64,000 nucleotides of DNA from JARIHD01 sp963815935 (GCA_963815935.1 CAWFIL010000008.1:246409-310408), one strand, 5' to 3'. Shown: positions 41,736 through 51,509, numbered from the stretch's first letter. Numbers and translations: made by a program. The notes: generated by a model from the sequence alone, not told the origin.

Positions 41736-42389
41736 ATGCCAAAACTTATTCTTATTCGCCATGGCCAGTCGATCAATAACACTGGCGAAACGGTTCAAGG
41801 AAGTGACCCAGACCCTGCTAATGTGTTAAGCGATAGGGGAAGACAACAAGCTTATATGCTTGGTCATGTGCTGGTTGGTGGGGGTATTGCGTTTGCTGGG
41901 GTGTGGACATCCCCGCTTGTTCGAGCCAGACAAACATGCGACCTTGCCCTAAGCGTGGTGGGTTCGGATTTGCCGGTACGGGGAGACCCTCGATTGCGGG
42001 AAATGTGCAAAGGCTTGAGAGGTTTGCCCGGCGGCATGGAAGGTCGCAGGCGCAATGAAGTTAAGACGCCGGAGTACCGCGCACAATATAAGCAGGGCGG
42101 TTGGGACTTTCGTCATGGCTCGTTGGAGAGCGGTGGTGAAACGGCGCGAGAAACGGGCACAAGATTTTTGGCGGCTATGAATGATGCTGCGGATAGTTTG
42201 GCGGATGATGAAACCGGTCTGGTGTTTGCCCACGGCCAAGCCATTCGTTTTGGTCTCGGTGCAGCGTTGGGCTTTCCGGATATACAAAAACTAGACGCTG
42301 AGTGCAGACTCGATAATTGCGAAGGCTTCCTCACCGCCTGTAATGCTGAGAACCAATGGCAATTTTTGGGTCGCCTGGCGGCCGACTAG
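41736..42389 (+). CDS. Histidine phosphatase (phosphoglycerate mutase-like)
   Basis: 217 aa. Catalytic LIRHGQSINNTGE at the N-terminus (RHG), second Arg in SPLVRARQT, and late VFAHGQAIRFGL (second His). The family ranges from phosphoglycerate mutases to general phosphatases. TATACT (41723-41728) is 7 bases before the ATG. Confidence 0.92.
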   Translation: MPKLILIRHGQSINNTGETVQGSDPDPANVLSDRGRQQAYMLGHVLVGGGIAFAGVWTSPLVRARQTCDLALSVVGSDLPVRGDPRLREMCKGLRGLPGGMEGRRRNEVKTPEYRAQYKQGGWDFRHGSLESGGETARETGTRFLAAMNDAADSLADDETGLVFAHGQAIRFGLGAALGFPDIQKLDAECRLDNCEGFLTACNAENQWQFLGRLAAD

Positions 42390-42561
42390 CCTCAAATTAC
42401 GCGTAGCTTATTTGACGGCCGTCGTCTTGCGATCTTTTGATCCTCATCTGTTATGTCGCGTTCCTTGAAGGTATTTTTACCGAATACTCGGCTGGCCTAT
42501 CCGCCACGTGAAGCCGAACAAGCATAGGATCTCGGGGTAGAGCCTTTGCTATAATGGCCCC

Positions 42562-43137
42562 ATGATTGACGAATTAACCACAACAGCCAAGCAAACGGCT
42601 CTCGAATTGATCAGCATGAGTAGTGTACTCGCCGAGGACATGGAGACATGGGGCGACATATTAGCGCGAAACCCAGAGAGCGTGACGGCCACAATCAGTG
42701 CTGGATTTATCAATAAACCGTCAGTAATATCCGGAATCGACCTCGTAATCGACATACAAGCTCCACCGGACAAAGACGCAGTACTACGCACATGGGCCAT
42801 CGAGACAAAGATTGGTGACGACCAAAAAGAGTATTTTAATAATATCCAACTCACATTCGCGGCGGACGGCCAGCAGGCCCGCGGCCTAATCGCCAAAGGC
42901 AAAACCATTACCCGGGAAGATATCCGCCTCTTGCTCCAAAGCCCAGCAAGTCGCCTGGCGAGAATTACGGTCACTAGCGAATCGGGTGGTGGCGAGGCAA
43001 AACAATCGTATGACGAACGATACGATCTTACTACTGTTGAGTTGAGCCAACGCCAAGACGACATAGCGAAAGTAGATCGGGCCTTGCGCGTAGTTCTGCA
43101 GACCCTCAAACAATCAGTGGTGAACAGCTTGCGATAA
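42562..43137 (+). CDS. 191-aa hypothetical protein
   Basis: Helical N-terminus (TTTAKQTALELISMSS) then alternating strands and helices (IDLVIDIQAPPDKDAVLRTWAIE is split over strand and helix). No family or motif recognised; soluble. TATAAT (42550-42555) is exactly 6 bases before the ATG, a model leaderless start, and a terminator follows at 43164. Confidence 0.6.
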   Translation: MIDELTTTAKQTALELISMSSVLAEDMETWGDILARNPESVTATISAGFINKPSVISGIDLVIDIQAPPDKDAVLRTWAIETKIGDDQKEYFNNIQLTFAADGQQARGLIAKGKTITREDIRLLLQSPASRLARITVTSESGGGEAKQSYDERYDLTTVELSQRQDDIAKVDRALRVVLQTLKQSVVNSLR

Positions 43138-43163
43138 TGATCTCACGCCCTACTGGCATAGAA

Positions 43164-43196
43164 CCCTCGCAGGGTTGTGCTGCGGGGATTTTTTCT
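43164..43196 (+). terminator. Intrinsic terminator
   Basis: CCC-CGCA pairs with TGCG-GGG (one bulged T) followed by ATTTTTTC. Confidence 0.7.
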
Positions 43197-43260
43197 AGGG
43201 CTACCTCTTTTTGTGTAGCAACTGTCAGGCCCGAAGACTTGATGTTATAGTATGTGACAT

Positions 43261-43881
43261 ATGAGGGCTATGCCAGAACAGCTTCACCCCTATTCACGCG
43301 GCCCGCGTGTAGATTACACGTGGTCGGCCCGCTTTTCGTTTGAGCGCCCTCACTCCCTTGAGGATGTTGTCTTGCGTAAGCTTGGAGGTCTTGTCACTAG
43401 TTTTGCTGACTCTGAGTGGCCTGTTTCTGGCGCTGTACTCGGTTCTGGTGAGGTGGAAGACAGAACAACGCTCGTGCTGGCTCTCGATCCTAGCAGAAGT
43501 TTCGGCGCCCCTGACGTCCCACGCTGTGAAGAGATTGCCGCAAAGATTACTGGCACCTTAGGCTGGCAGCGTCAATCAGAAGACTTGCCTGAAATGCGCG
43601 TTATTCTTGGCCGTCGTATTGGCTACGATGGCCAAGAATACTCTATGAAAGACGTGCGGGGCTTCACTGTTGCCCGTGGCTGCGGCGAGCTTGCGCTGAC
43701 CGAAGCCGACCTCTTTTCGCTCCGCTATGTCGATGGCCTACGCGAATACCACGAGCCAGGCGTTATAGTAGAAGGCCCGGCTGCCAACCTTACTGCTACA
43801 TTACAAACTGCCGCTGTAATGGGCCAGGAGCGCCTTGTCGCAGAAATTACTGACCTAGAAACGCAAGTCTGGCAGCAGTAG
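43261..43881 (+). CDS. 206-aa hypothetical protein
   Basis: Soluble alpha/beta protein; begins MRAMPEQLHPYSRGPR (a second ATG at 43270 is possible) and contains TTLVLALDPSRSFG and VEGPAANLTATLQTA. No family recognised. TAGTAT (43248-43253) lies 7 bases before ATG 43261. It starts a three-gene run with the 314-aa gene (10-base gap) and the HAD gene, spaced as an operon. Confidence 0.6.
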   Translation: MRAMPEQLHPYSRGPRVDYTWSARFSFERPHSLEDVVLRKLGGLVTSFADSEWPVSGAVLGSGEVEDRTTLVLALDPSRSFGAPDVPRCEEIAAKITGTLGWQRQSEDLPEMRVILGRRIGYDGQEYSMKDVRGFTVARGCGELALTEADLFSLRYVDGLREYHEPGVIVEGPAANLTATLQTAAVMGQERLVAEITDLETQVWQQ

Positions 43882-43891
43882 AGGACATAGT

Positions 43892-44836
43892 ATGAGTGTA
43901 TATCCTTTGAGCCAGGAACAAACTGTAGATATTTTGACCGGTCCTCGTGACATCCCGGCCGATGTAACGGCACGGGTCGAAACCATGCTGGATGAGGGCA
44001 CGCCCATTGTTGATATAGATCGCTTTAGTGAGTTTGTGCTTGGGCTAACCGTTGAAGCGCCAGGCAATACGGACGCCGCAATAGAGGCTAACTATTGTCA
44101 TATTGTGACACTTGGCTCATGTTCACTTGAGATGGCCTGGCAGCAAGCCGGAGATGTACATATACCACGCCCACGCCGCCTATATGAGCACAACCAATCA
44201 GTGCTCAATACCTTTGATCGTGTGTTTGCGGCGGACTTTACAGATCCGCGCGATAGGCTGCTGAAGCCGATGTTCTCACTACAAGATGGTGGTAAGGCGC
44301 ATTGTGTGGCCCTGGCCGACCCAAACGACCGCAGAAGGAGCCGCAACCAAGCAGCACACAACGCTCGTATGGCAAACAACGTGCTCGACCCGCTACCTTC
44401 TGACGTGCTAACGGTGAGCGAGCGGACAGTCATCAAGCTGCTTATACAGCAAGCATCGGTCGGTACCGCACTCTACCGGCACAGCGAGAAGGACATGCCG
44501 CTAGACGATGTGGTAGCCGAGGCTGAAGCCAAGCTAGACTGCCTGCGCGAACAATGCCCGCCCGAATATAGTGATAGGTTTGATGACTACCTCCTCGTAA
44601 GCTACCTAGCCGATGCCGGGGCACACACCCAACGCGCCCGCTACAAAGATGCGGCAACGGGTGACGTACTACCCGACGTTATGCCCGAAAACCGCTACAA
44701 TTCTGATGGCCGCGAAACCATGATGACACTCGACCGTCTGTTCTCTGAAACGCCCGAAGATATGGCGACGCTTAAACTTTTCCAGCCCAAGCACCTAGCT
44801 GTTGCGCGTCGGCTATTCCCTAACCATTACGAATAA
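43892..44836 (+). CDS. 314-aa hypothetical protein
   Basis: Helical protein with ribosome site GAGGACA. Contains YCHIVTLGSC, RRLYEHNQSVLNTFDRVF, and a late FDDYLLVSYLADAGAHTQRARY with acidic and histidine residues that might bind metal as in HD-like folds, but no clear HD pair. No family recognised. Eight bases separate it from the HAD gene, implying joint expression and possibly a shared phosphate-ester substrate; the latter is inference. Confidence 0.6.
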   Translation: MSVYPLSQEQTVDILTGPRDIPADVTARVETMLDEGTPIVDIDRFSEFVLGLTVEAPGNTDAAIEANYCHIVTLGSCSLEMAWQQAGDVHIPRPRRLYEHNQSVLNTFDRVFAADFTDPRDRLLKPMFSLQDGGKAHCVALADPNDRRRSRNQAAHNARMANNVLDPLPSDVLTVSERTVIKLLIQQASVGTALYRHSEKDMPLDDVVAEAEAKLDCLREQCPPEYSDRFDDYLLVSYLADAGAHTQRARYKDAATGDVLPDVMPENRYNSDGRETMMTLDRLFSETPEDMATLKLFQPKHLAVARRLFPNHYE

Positions 44837-44844
44837 GGAGAAAT

Positions 44845-45641
44845 ATGGCGGAACGCATTGGAGTTGTATTAAGCGACGTGGACGGTACCCAAATTATTCA
44901 TGGCCAGCGCCTACCTAGCGAGGAAGTGCAAGCAGCCGCACTCGCCTTACGCGCTAATAGTGTGCCTTTGCTCGAAGTAACTAGCCGACCACACGCCCTT
45001 ATGCGTAAGTTGGTTGAACCACTCGATCTGCAGAATAACCTTTGTACTTTAGACGGCGGCGCAACGGTAGCACGTGCGGACAGTGGCAATGTCGTATGGT
45101 CGCAGTGGCTGAGTGCTGAGCGTACCAAGGCTGTGGTTGCGGGCATCGGTCGATTTTGTACCAACATTCATTACGATAAGGATTCACGCGGCCGTGACCC
45201 ACTGGAAGTGCTTGCAGCTCTCGAAGATGGACGAACGGCTATCGAGAGTGCGCCATCGGTATTTGCTATTTTTGGAGTGGAAAAAGGCGAGGAAATCGTC
45301 AGAACATTGGCGGGGGTTGCAGGTGTAAGGCATACCCCGATCATGGGCTACGAGAATAGCCAGACCTTACGCTGTATCCAGGTAGCTGATGCTGGCGTAG
45401 ACAAACAATACGGTGTCGAGCAAATGCTTCGTTACGCTGATTTGTCCGATTGCTACCCGCTCAAGATAGGCGACGGTTGGGGAACGACCTTGCACTATTT
45501 GATGCCGCTGGCGGGAGGGGTATCAAAGTAGCCATGGGCAATGCACCCGAGGAGTTGAAGGACTTGGCTGATTGGGTAGCGCCGCCAGTTGAGGAGCATG
45601 GGTTTGCTATCGCAATGGAGCGGTACGATCTGATAAGTTAA
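44845..45641 (+). pseudogene. HAD-superfamily phosphatase (Cof/MPGP-like) with a frameshift
   Basis: The first frame runs from ATG 44845 (AAGGAG upstream) through LSDVDGTQ (motif I) and LLEVTSRP (motif II) to KIGDGW, then slips to nonsense and stops at 45531. The continuation NDLALFDAAG...GNAPEELKDLADWVAPPVEEHG, the usual Cof-type C-terminus, lies in another frame ending at 45641. The break is in the GGGG run at 45479-45482, right at motif IV. A one- or two-base indel restores a normal ~265-aa enzyme. Could be a sequencing error. Confidence 0.8.
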
Positions 45642-45697
45642 ATATTTAACTCTTTATTGGTTTTGTGGTGCTGTTTCTTGTGTTTGGAAAAATATTG

Positions 45698-45746
45698 TAT
45701 AATAACCTAGTTCGAGCAAACCGACACACCAGTAGATGGGACGAAC
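45698..45746 (+). promoter_or_regulatory. Promoter and weak leader stem of cassette C
   Basis: TATAAT at 45698-45703 in an AT-rich stretch. The leader includes GTTCG (45710-45714) and CGAAC (45742-45746), a weaker stem than in the other cassettes. Confidence 0.5.
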
Positions 45747-45750
45747 AGAC

Positions 45751-46836
45751 ATGATCTACGATAGACCTACGAAGGTCATCATGATCGGGGAGATCGGTAC
45801 CGATGCCGACGAAGCTATCGCGGCGATCCTCGCCTGTCATGCGGTGCGAGAACGGCACATCGAGTTGCTGGCATTCGTCGGCAACCACGTAAAGTCGCTG
45901 CAACGCGCTCAGAATGCCAAGCAGATATTCAGTGCACTGGGCCTTGGCGACGTTCCCGTGGGCATGGGCGAACGCGGTTTTGGCTCAACGAGCCAGGAGT
46001 GTGAGGAAGACCCGCGCTTCCTGGCGCAGACGACCAAGATTGGCCATGGTCGACCACTGTTGCAGTGGACGCTCAAGCAATCGCCCGACCACTCGGTCGT
46101 ACTAGCACTGAACAGCGGCTTCACTGACGCAGTGTGGCTCTGGATGGATGACCCCGGCTTGTTTCTGCGGAAGGTTTGCCAGGTGGTCATCATGGGCGGC
46201 ATCGAAATGGATGGCGACCATCCAAGGCTCAGCAGCGAGGGATTTCTTGTGCCAAGCATCGGCAAGGGCGGAGCAGCCAACAACAACTTCGACCCCGGCA
46301 GTACGCAGCACCTGTACGACGCCATGCAGCGTTACGGCGTGCCCACTATCACAACAACGCGCTTTGCGGCCTACGGTTGCAAGATGCCATTCGGTGTCTT
46401 CGGAGCGATGGGTGAGAGTGGCAACGCAATTGGCGTGCGCATCGGCGAGACTCAAGAGGAGCGGATCCGCGAACTGTGGATGAAGGCGAATGCGCCCTTT
46501 GGCTCCTTTGAGCGAGGTGACCTGCCAGCGCGTTGCGATCGGACCTGGTTCGTGAGCACTTTCTGCGGTGGCCGAGACCCTGGCGCCAACGACGTTCTGG
46601 CCTATATGGCAGAGGTCGCCTGGTATGACCCCATGAACCTTGTCGCCAGCTCTGACGAGTTGCGAGAACGGTTCTACGATCCGTACCACATCGAAGTGAA
46701 GGACGTCGTCCACCAAGTGATCGGGCTCACCGCAAGCAATCACGGCATCCGTGATAAGGCGGGCCTGCGACAGTTCATGTCGAACGGCGTGACCGAGGCT
46801 CTGCGCCTTGGCCAGACACCGATCTCGGTGTTTTAG
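45751..46836 (+). CDS. Nucleoside-hydrolase-like protein in GC-rich cassette C
   Basis: 361 aa from ATG 45751 (an alternative ATG at 45736 would bury the leader stem in the gene). The nucleoside hydrolase fold is recognisable: an N-terminal TDADEAIAAILACHAV in place of D-x-D-x-x-x-D-D-A, LLAFVGNHV, VVIMGGIEMDGD, and NNNFDPGSTQHLYDA where family enzymes have the N-x-x-x-D-P-E-A ribose site. The first calcium Asp pair is altered (GEIGTDADE), so substrate or activity may differ. C/G-ending codons contrast with both neighbours. Single-gene cassette ending in a GC-rich hairpin. Confidence 0.7.
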   Translation: MIYDRPTKVIMIGEIGTDADEAIAAILACHAVRERHIELLAFVGNHVKSLQRAQNAKQIFSALGLGDVPVGMGERGFGSTSQECEEDPRFLAQTTKIGHGRPLLQWTLKQSPDHSVVLALNSGFTDAVWLWMDDPGLFLRKVCQVVIMGGIEMDGDHPRLSSEGFLVPSIGKGGAANNNFDPGSTQHLYDAMQRYGVPTITTTRFAAYGCKMPFGVFGAMGESGNAIGVRIGETQEERIRELWMKANAPFGSFERGDLPARCDRTWFVSTFCGGRDPGANDVLAYMAEVAWYDPMNLVASSDELRERFYDPYHIEVKDVVHQVIGLTASNHGIRDKAGLRQFMSNGVTEALRLGQTPISVF

Positions 46837-46843
46837 CTCGGAC

Positions 46844-46884
46844 GGGGGCGAGTGTTGACAGCAATCCTGCTGACACCCGCCCCC
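46844..46884 (+). terminator. Two-tier 3' hairpin of cassette C
   Basis: GGGGGCG (46844-46850) pairs with CGCCCCC (46878-46884); inside, GTGT and CAGCA pair with TGCTG and ACAC around ATCC. Confidence 0.75.
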
Positions 46885-46979
46885 AAAGTCCATGTATTGG
46901 ACGCTGTTTTTTATTGGACGCAGAAGATTTTTTAATTTTCAAAGTGGAACATGATTGAAGTGTGTGACTAACGTCGCAG

Positions 46980-47082
46980 TTGTTGTACGAGGCGAACGCT
47001 ACTATAATGGATAGCGTAGAACCATAAGCAGAAAATCATGTGATTTTTGCTCTATGCACTGTAAGTTACACGGAGAGTACAC
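46980..47082 (+). promoter_or_regulatory. Promoter and leader of the giant surface protein
   Basis: TATAAT near 47004, then a leader hairpin in which AGAAAATCA and TGATTTTTGCT face each other, and ribosome site GGAGAG before TTG 47083. Confidence 0.55.
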
Positions 47083-50000
47083 TTGAGATCTGTCGGTCAC
47101 TTTGGGGTGAGATTTGCCGTTTTTGTAGCCTGTCTGTTTGCCGGGTTGTCTTTGTCTAACGTCGTGTTCGCTTCGCCTACTATTCCAGGGCGACCAACGA
47201 CCCTTGCTTCGACGGCTGCCAGCAGCCAAATAAGCCTAACCTGGGCCGCCCCGGCTTCGGATGGCGGTTCGCCAATCACCGACTATGTAGTTGAATATAA
47301 GCTTAGCACTGACTCAAGCTGGACAATTTTTGCCGACGGCGTGTCTACGAGTACGTCGGCAACTGTTGTCGGACTGGCAAACAGTTCGAGCTACGACTTC
47401 CGTGTTAGTGCTGTCAATGCCATAGGGCAGGGTGCATCGGGGATGGTGGCATCATCTACGCCGCCATCGGGGCCGAGTACAGTCGCGTATAACTTTACCG
47501 CTGACACTGCCGGTAGCTCACCTGCTGATACTCTGAGCGAAAACGGTACATTTACGGTCGGTACTGCAACTGGCCTTTCGGGTAACGGGCTTGTGGCGAC
47601 AGGTGTTACGACCTCGCCGGCCAATACGCTGCTGTCCAATTTCCCTTCGGCCACTAACTACTCTGTAACCTGGAAGGCTGTCGGGACGGCAAACACCTAT
47701 CGCAACGGTTTCCTGTTGCGAGCGCAGCCAACCCCATATTCGGCATTTACACCTGGTTCTAATACACGTTTAGGCTATTTCTTCCAAAATAGTACCTCGA
47801 CTTATGGTGCCAAGCTCTATCGTTTCGATAGTAGTGGGGCTACCTCGCTGGGCAACTGGGCTCTCTCTCCGCCCGCAGTAGGCACTCCTCGTTGGTTTCG
47901 GGCAAGTGTGACAGGGTCGACTTTACTTTTTGAATACTCCGACAATAACACTAGTTGGACGACGATCGGCTCGGCGACAGATACTACATTTACCAAGGGC
48001 GTTACCGCTTACTCGGACGGCTATGCTTCTACATTGGGCGTAGGGTACGTCGACGATGTAACCATGAGCTACACGACTCCGACCCCTCAGGTATCGGACG
48101 CGCCAACGGCTGCCACAGCTACAGCGGGGAGTGCCCAAGCGACGGTTGCGTTTACTGTCCCGCATAGTAATGGTGGGTCTAATATAACCGGCTATACGGT
48201 GACGTCTAGTCCGGGAGGTGTCACGGCAACCGGGGCTAACTCACCCATTGCCGTTACGAGCTTGACTCCCGGTACCCCCTATACGTTTACTGTTACGGCA
48301 ACTAACGCGGCAGGGACGAGCACGGCAAGCGCTGCGTCCAATAGTGTGACGCCCACTGTCGGACAGGGTATCAGTATAACTTCTCCAGCTGCATACCAAG
48401 TATTTCAACGGGATACTACCACGAACCGGGCAGATATTGCCATATCGGGTACTTACACAGGCACGCCTACTGCCATTGAGGCCAGCTGGAATGGCGGGGC
48501 ATACCAAACAATTGTCGCCTCGCCGGCTGGTGGCACGTTTTCGGGAATACTAACTAGCCAGCAGGCAGGGCAAGGAACGCTAACGGTCCGATTCACCAAC
48601 CTTACTTCTACGACTTCGACGGTTGCTTATGTGGGAGTAGGTGACATCTATGTCATTGCTGGCCAGAGTAATTTTTCGGGTCGCGGTTTTAACAATCAAG
48701 TGTATACAAGCCCCGGTTCGGGCGTTAAGGCTACGCTGTATGGCAACGATAATACCTGGAAAGATCTGACTGATCCGTTCGACTCGTCGGCGGGGCAAGT
48801 CGATACGATAAGTAACGATGCGTCGGCGGCAGGCTCGCTAGTGCCATTACTGGCTAGCTATATATTGGCCGATCAGAACGTCCCAGTGGCCTTTATTCCA
48901 ACCGCTCAAGGGGGCACATCTAGCGCGCAGTGGTTGCCTGGGACGAACCACAAAACATTTACGACGCTCTTTGGGTCTATGGAACGAAGGATCGACGCTG
49001 CGGCAAATGGCCATGTCCGCGCAGTACTTTGGTTTCAGGGGGAGACCGATGCAAGCACGTGCGTGAGTGCTGCCACATATACCGCAAACCTTAGCGCCAT
49101 TGTTGACGCGATTGCCGCAGACTACTCCGGGCTCAAGACCATGGTCGGCCAGATTGGCCACGACACCTATGCAGCCTCATGTGTTGATGCTATCCGTGGC
49201 GTCCAGTCTGCTTTGCCTCTGAACGATGCTAACGCTTTACCGGGCGCCATCACGTATGACGTAAAGCTGTCGGATGAGGGCGGCGATACGCTTCATTTTA
49301 AGTCGGACGGCGACCTGAGCGTTTTTGCACAGCGATGGAACAATGCCATAGATAAATATATATACGGCGAAGCGCTGAACGTCTCGCCGTCGGTCAATGC
49401 GGCGGGTATTGCCTACAACAAAGTCGCCAATACAATCGACATTCCATTCACTACCGACCTGAGCAGCTCGACCGCGCAATCATTTACTAATAACCTCAGT
49501 GGCGTGTCGGGCATCCCGACGGCGTCGGCCTTTGCCTTGTCGACTACTGGCGGATCGCCATCTATAAGTGGCGTTACACTAAGGCCGGACAACCGGACAA
49601 TTCGTCTGGCATTGAGCGGCGCTGCAGCTACGACCGTATCGGTGACGTACGCTTCGGGTAATAGCGCAGTCAACAACGCAATCTATGCTGCTACGTCGGG
49701 CATCCCTGCGATACCGTTCTATAGTTTGTCGGCGACTGTGCTCGATGTACCGTCCGCACCTATAGCTCTTGGCTCAACCGCAGGTGATGCTCAGGTGGGC
49801 TTGTCGTGGACCGCCCCCGCATCAAATGGGAACTCGTCGGTGACAGATTACGTCGTAGAGTATAAGGCAACCGCTGACTCGTCGTGGATAGTCTTTGCGG
49901 ATGGCGCCTCAGCCTCCACTACAGCTACAGTAACTGGATTAACAAACGGCACGAGCTATGACTTCCGTGTTAGAGCAGCTAATGCCGTAGGACAGGGTGC

Positions 50001-51057
50001 GGCTGGGGCTGTTGTTACGGGTACGCCAGTGGCTCCTGCCCTGATCGGATCTGGGCTTACCTCGAATAGTGCCACTAGTAGTTCGGTGACAACTGCATGG
50101 ACGACAAACCTAGCGGCGACCTCGCGAGTATCGTATGGACCCTCCAGTACAAGTATGAACCTGCAAACGGCTGAAGCCGACACGAGTACGCGAGTTACTT
50201 CTCATACGGTTGCTCTTAGTGGCTTGCAGCCATGCACAACATATTTTTATTCTCCTTACTCAAGGGGTGCATCGGGGCAGACGATGGCCGTCTCCGCTCA
50301 AAGCTTTACTACGCAGGGCTGTGAGGCTGCCGTATCGCCTACTGCACAGTCGATTACTCCAATCTCATCGGCTATAGGCGGCTCGGCAACGTTGACCACA
50401 GAAAGCGGGGCCGAAGTGCAGCTGACCGCTCTTGCCGGGTTTACTCCCAATGACGTGGTTATACAGATGAAGCGTTTGACGACCGACATTACCCCTACGA
50501 CTGGCGTGCCCGATGCCGGGCTTACTATTGCTTCGTCGGTAGTCTTTGACTTGAGGGCTATCCGCGCCGATACCGGCTCTCTGATCACGACGTTTACAAA
50601 GCCATTGTCGTTTGTCTTGACGTTCACCGATGCTGATGTTGCTGGCCTCGATCCCTCAACATTAACCGTCTATCGATATGATGAGCCAGTCTGGACGAAG
50701 CTCTCGGACTGCCGGGTTGATATTGTTGCGCGAACAGTTACGTGTACTACCTCTGGGTTCTCGGTCTACGCCCTCTTTGGGAGGGCTTTGACGCCGGTGA
50801 ATGTTGCCGCGTCGAAAGGGCGAGGAAGTGTAGTTACTAGTCAGTCGGCTAAAGATGTAGGCGTTGAGCCTTCCGGTGACCATGTAGCCGAGCAGTCTAC
50901 GCCATCTGATGTTGTGGACAATAGCCCAACTCCTCATAACAGTGCTAGCGCTGTGACCAAAAAGCCTAGTACGTGGAAATTATTCTTGTTTGGCGGGGTC
51001 GGGGTGCTCCTGATCGTCGGTTTGACATTTACCCTACGGTTACGCAAAACCACATGA
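47083..51057 (+). CDS. Giant cell-surface protein: FN3 repeats, SGNH/sialate-esterase-like domain, C-terminal TM
   Basis: 1324 aa, TTG start. Signal peptide (1-28); fibronectin III near 30-125 (PGRPTTLASTAASSQISLTW... ITDYVVEYK); a concanavalin/LamG-like domain about 130-335; FN3 near 340-425; an SGNH hydrolase of the sialate O-acetylesterase type about 520-760 (IYVIAGQSNFSGRG with the Ser, LWFQGETDAS, LHFKSDGD); SwmB-like 770-890; FN3 about 890-985; a purple-acid-phosphatase-type FN3 about 995-1080; ZU5-like 1100-1240; Ser/Thr linker, TM (about 1297-1317) and a basic tail. It likely deacetylates surface glycans while bound to the membrane. Confidence 0.85.
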   Translation: MRSVGHFGVRFAVFVACLFAGLSLSNVVFASPTIPGRPTTLASTAASSQISLTWAAPASDGGSPITDYVVEYKLSTDSSWTIFADGVSTSTSATVVGLANSSSYDFRVSAVNAIGQGASGMVASSTPPSGPSTVAYNFTADTAGSSPADTLSENGTFTVGTATGLSGNGLVATGVTTSPANTLLSNFPSATNYSVTWKAVGTANTYRNGFLLRAQPTPYSAFTPGSNTRLGYFFQNSTSTYGAKLYRFDSSGATSLGNWALSPPAVGTPRWFRASVTGSTLLFEYSDNNTSWTTIGSATDTTFTKGVTAYSDGYASTLGVGYVDDVTMSYTTPTPQVSDAPTAATATAGSAQATVAFTVPHSNGGSNITGYTVTSSPGGVTATGANSPIAVTSLTPGTPYTFTVTATNAAGTSTASAASNSVTPTVGQGISITSPAAYQVFQRDTTTNRADIAISGTYTGTPTAIEASWNGGAYQTIVASPAGGTFSGILTSQQAGQGTLTVRFTNLTSTTSTVAYVGVGDIYVIAGQSNFSGRGFNNQVYTSPGSGVKATLYGNDNTWKDLTDPFDSSAGQVDTISNDASAAGSLVPLLASYILADQNVPVAFIPTAQGGTSSAQWLPGTNHKTFTTLFGSMERRIDAAANGHVRAVLWFQGETDASTCVSAATYTANLSAIVDAIAADYSGLKTMVGQIGHDTYAASCVDAIRGVQSALPLNDANALPGAITYDVKLSDEGGDTLHFKSDGDLSVFAQRWNNAIDKYIYGEALNVSPSVNAAGIAYNKVANTIDIPFTTDLSSSTAQSFTNNLSGVSGIPTASAFALSTTGGSPSISGVTLRPDNRTIRLALSGAAATTVSVTYASGNSAVNNAIYAATSGIPAIPFYSLSATVLDVPSAPIALGSTAGDAQVGLSWTAPASNGNSSVTDYVVEYKATADSSWIVFADGASASTTATVTGLTNGTSYDFRVRAANAVGQGAAGAVVTGTPVAPALIGSGLTSNSATSSSVTTAWTTNLAATSRVSYGPSSTSMNLQTAEADTSTRVTSHTVALSGLQPCTTYFYSPYSRGASGQTMAVSAQSFTTQGCEAAVSPTAQSITPISSAIGGSATLTTESGAEVQLTALAGFTPNDVVIQMKRLTTDITPTTGVPDAGLTIASSVVFDLRAIRADTGSLITTFTKPLSFVLTFTDADVAGLDPSTLTVYRYDEPVWTKLSDCRVDIVARTVTCTTSGFSVYALFGRALTPVNVAASKGRGSVVTSQSAKDVGVEPSGDHVAEQSTPSDVVDNSPTPHNSASAVTKKPSTWKLFLFGGVGVLLIVGLTFTLRLRKTT

Positions 51058-51096
51058 ACACCCGAATGTACGCAGCCGGCAGATAGAGGAGTTGGG

Positions 51097-51489
51097 ATGC
51101 AAGAGCAGACTATCGCACTTACGGTAATCGTCGTAGGCCAGAAAAATGCGTTGCTTAGCGGTGCGTTGGTTACTGCTCGTCCTGGCGCGGGAGCGGCCAA
51201 GACTAACACCCAAGGCCGGGCGACCTTAGCGTTGCATGGTGCTTCAAAATACGATATTACGGTAAAAATAGACGGGCAGTCGCAGACAGTTCCGTTTTAT
51301 GCAACTCGTGATGGTTCACGTCTGCTCGAGGTGAACCTTGCATATCTCGCTCAGCATACTTTGACCTCAAAGCCTGCCGAGTCGTCATCTGCAGTTGTGA
51401 CACGTCAACATGTGGCTATCGGTACCGGGGTTATTGTTGTCGTTGTGTTTTTTGCGATCTTGTGGCGACGCAAGAATGCGACTACCTAA
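51097..51489 (+). CDS. Tail-anchored protein with Cna-B/CarboxypepD_reg-like domain
   Basis: 130 aa. No signal peptide. Residues 1-85 form a small beta-sandwich with LLSGALVTARPGAGAAKTNTQ split over two strands and RATLALHGASKYDITV, the pattern of carboxypeptidase-regulatory-like folds. One TM near 105-122 (IGTGVIVVVVFFAIL) and a basic tail. Follows the giant surface protein by 39 bases with its own GAGGAG site, likely co-transcribed. Function unknown. Confidence 0.65.
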   Translation: MQEQTIALTVIVVGQKNALLSGALVTARPGAGAAKTNTQGRATLALHGASKYDITVKIDGQSQTVPFYATRDGSRLLEVNLAYLAQHTLTSKPAESSSAVVTRQHVAIGTGVIVVVVFFAILWRRKNATT

Positions 51490-51509
51490 CGTTGTTATGC
51501 AATATTTGC

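Noticed and set aside
45450..45641. Separate 63-codon gene after the HAD phosphatase
   Set aside because: Its sequence is the normal C-terminus of the HAD enzyme, so it belongs to the frameshifted gene.
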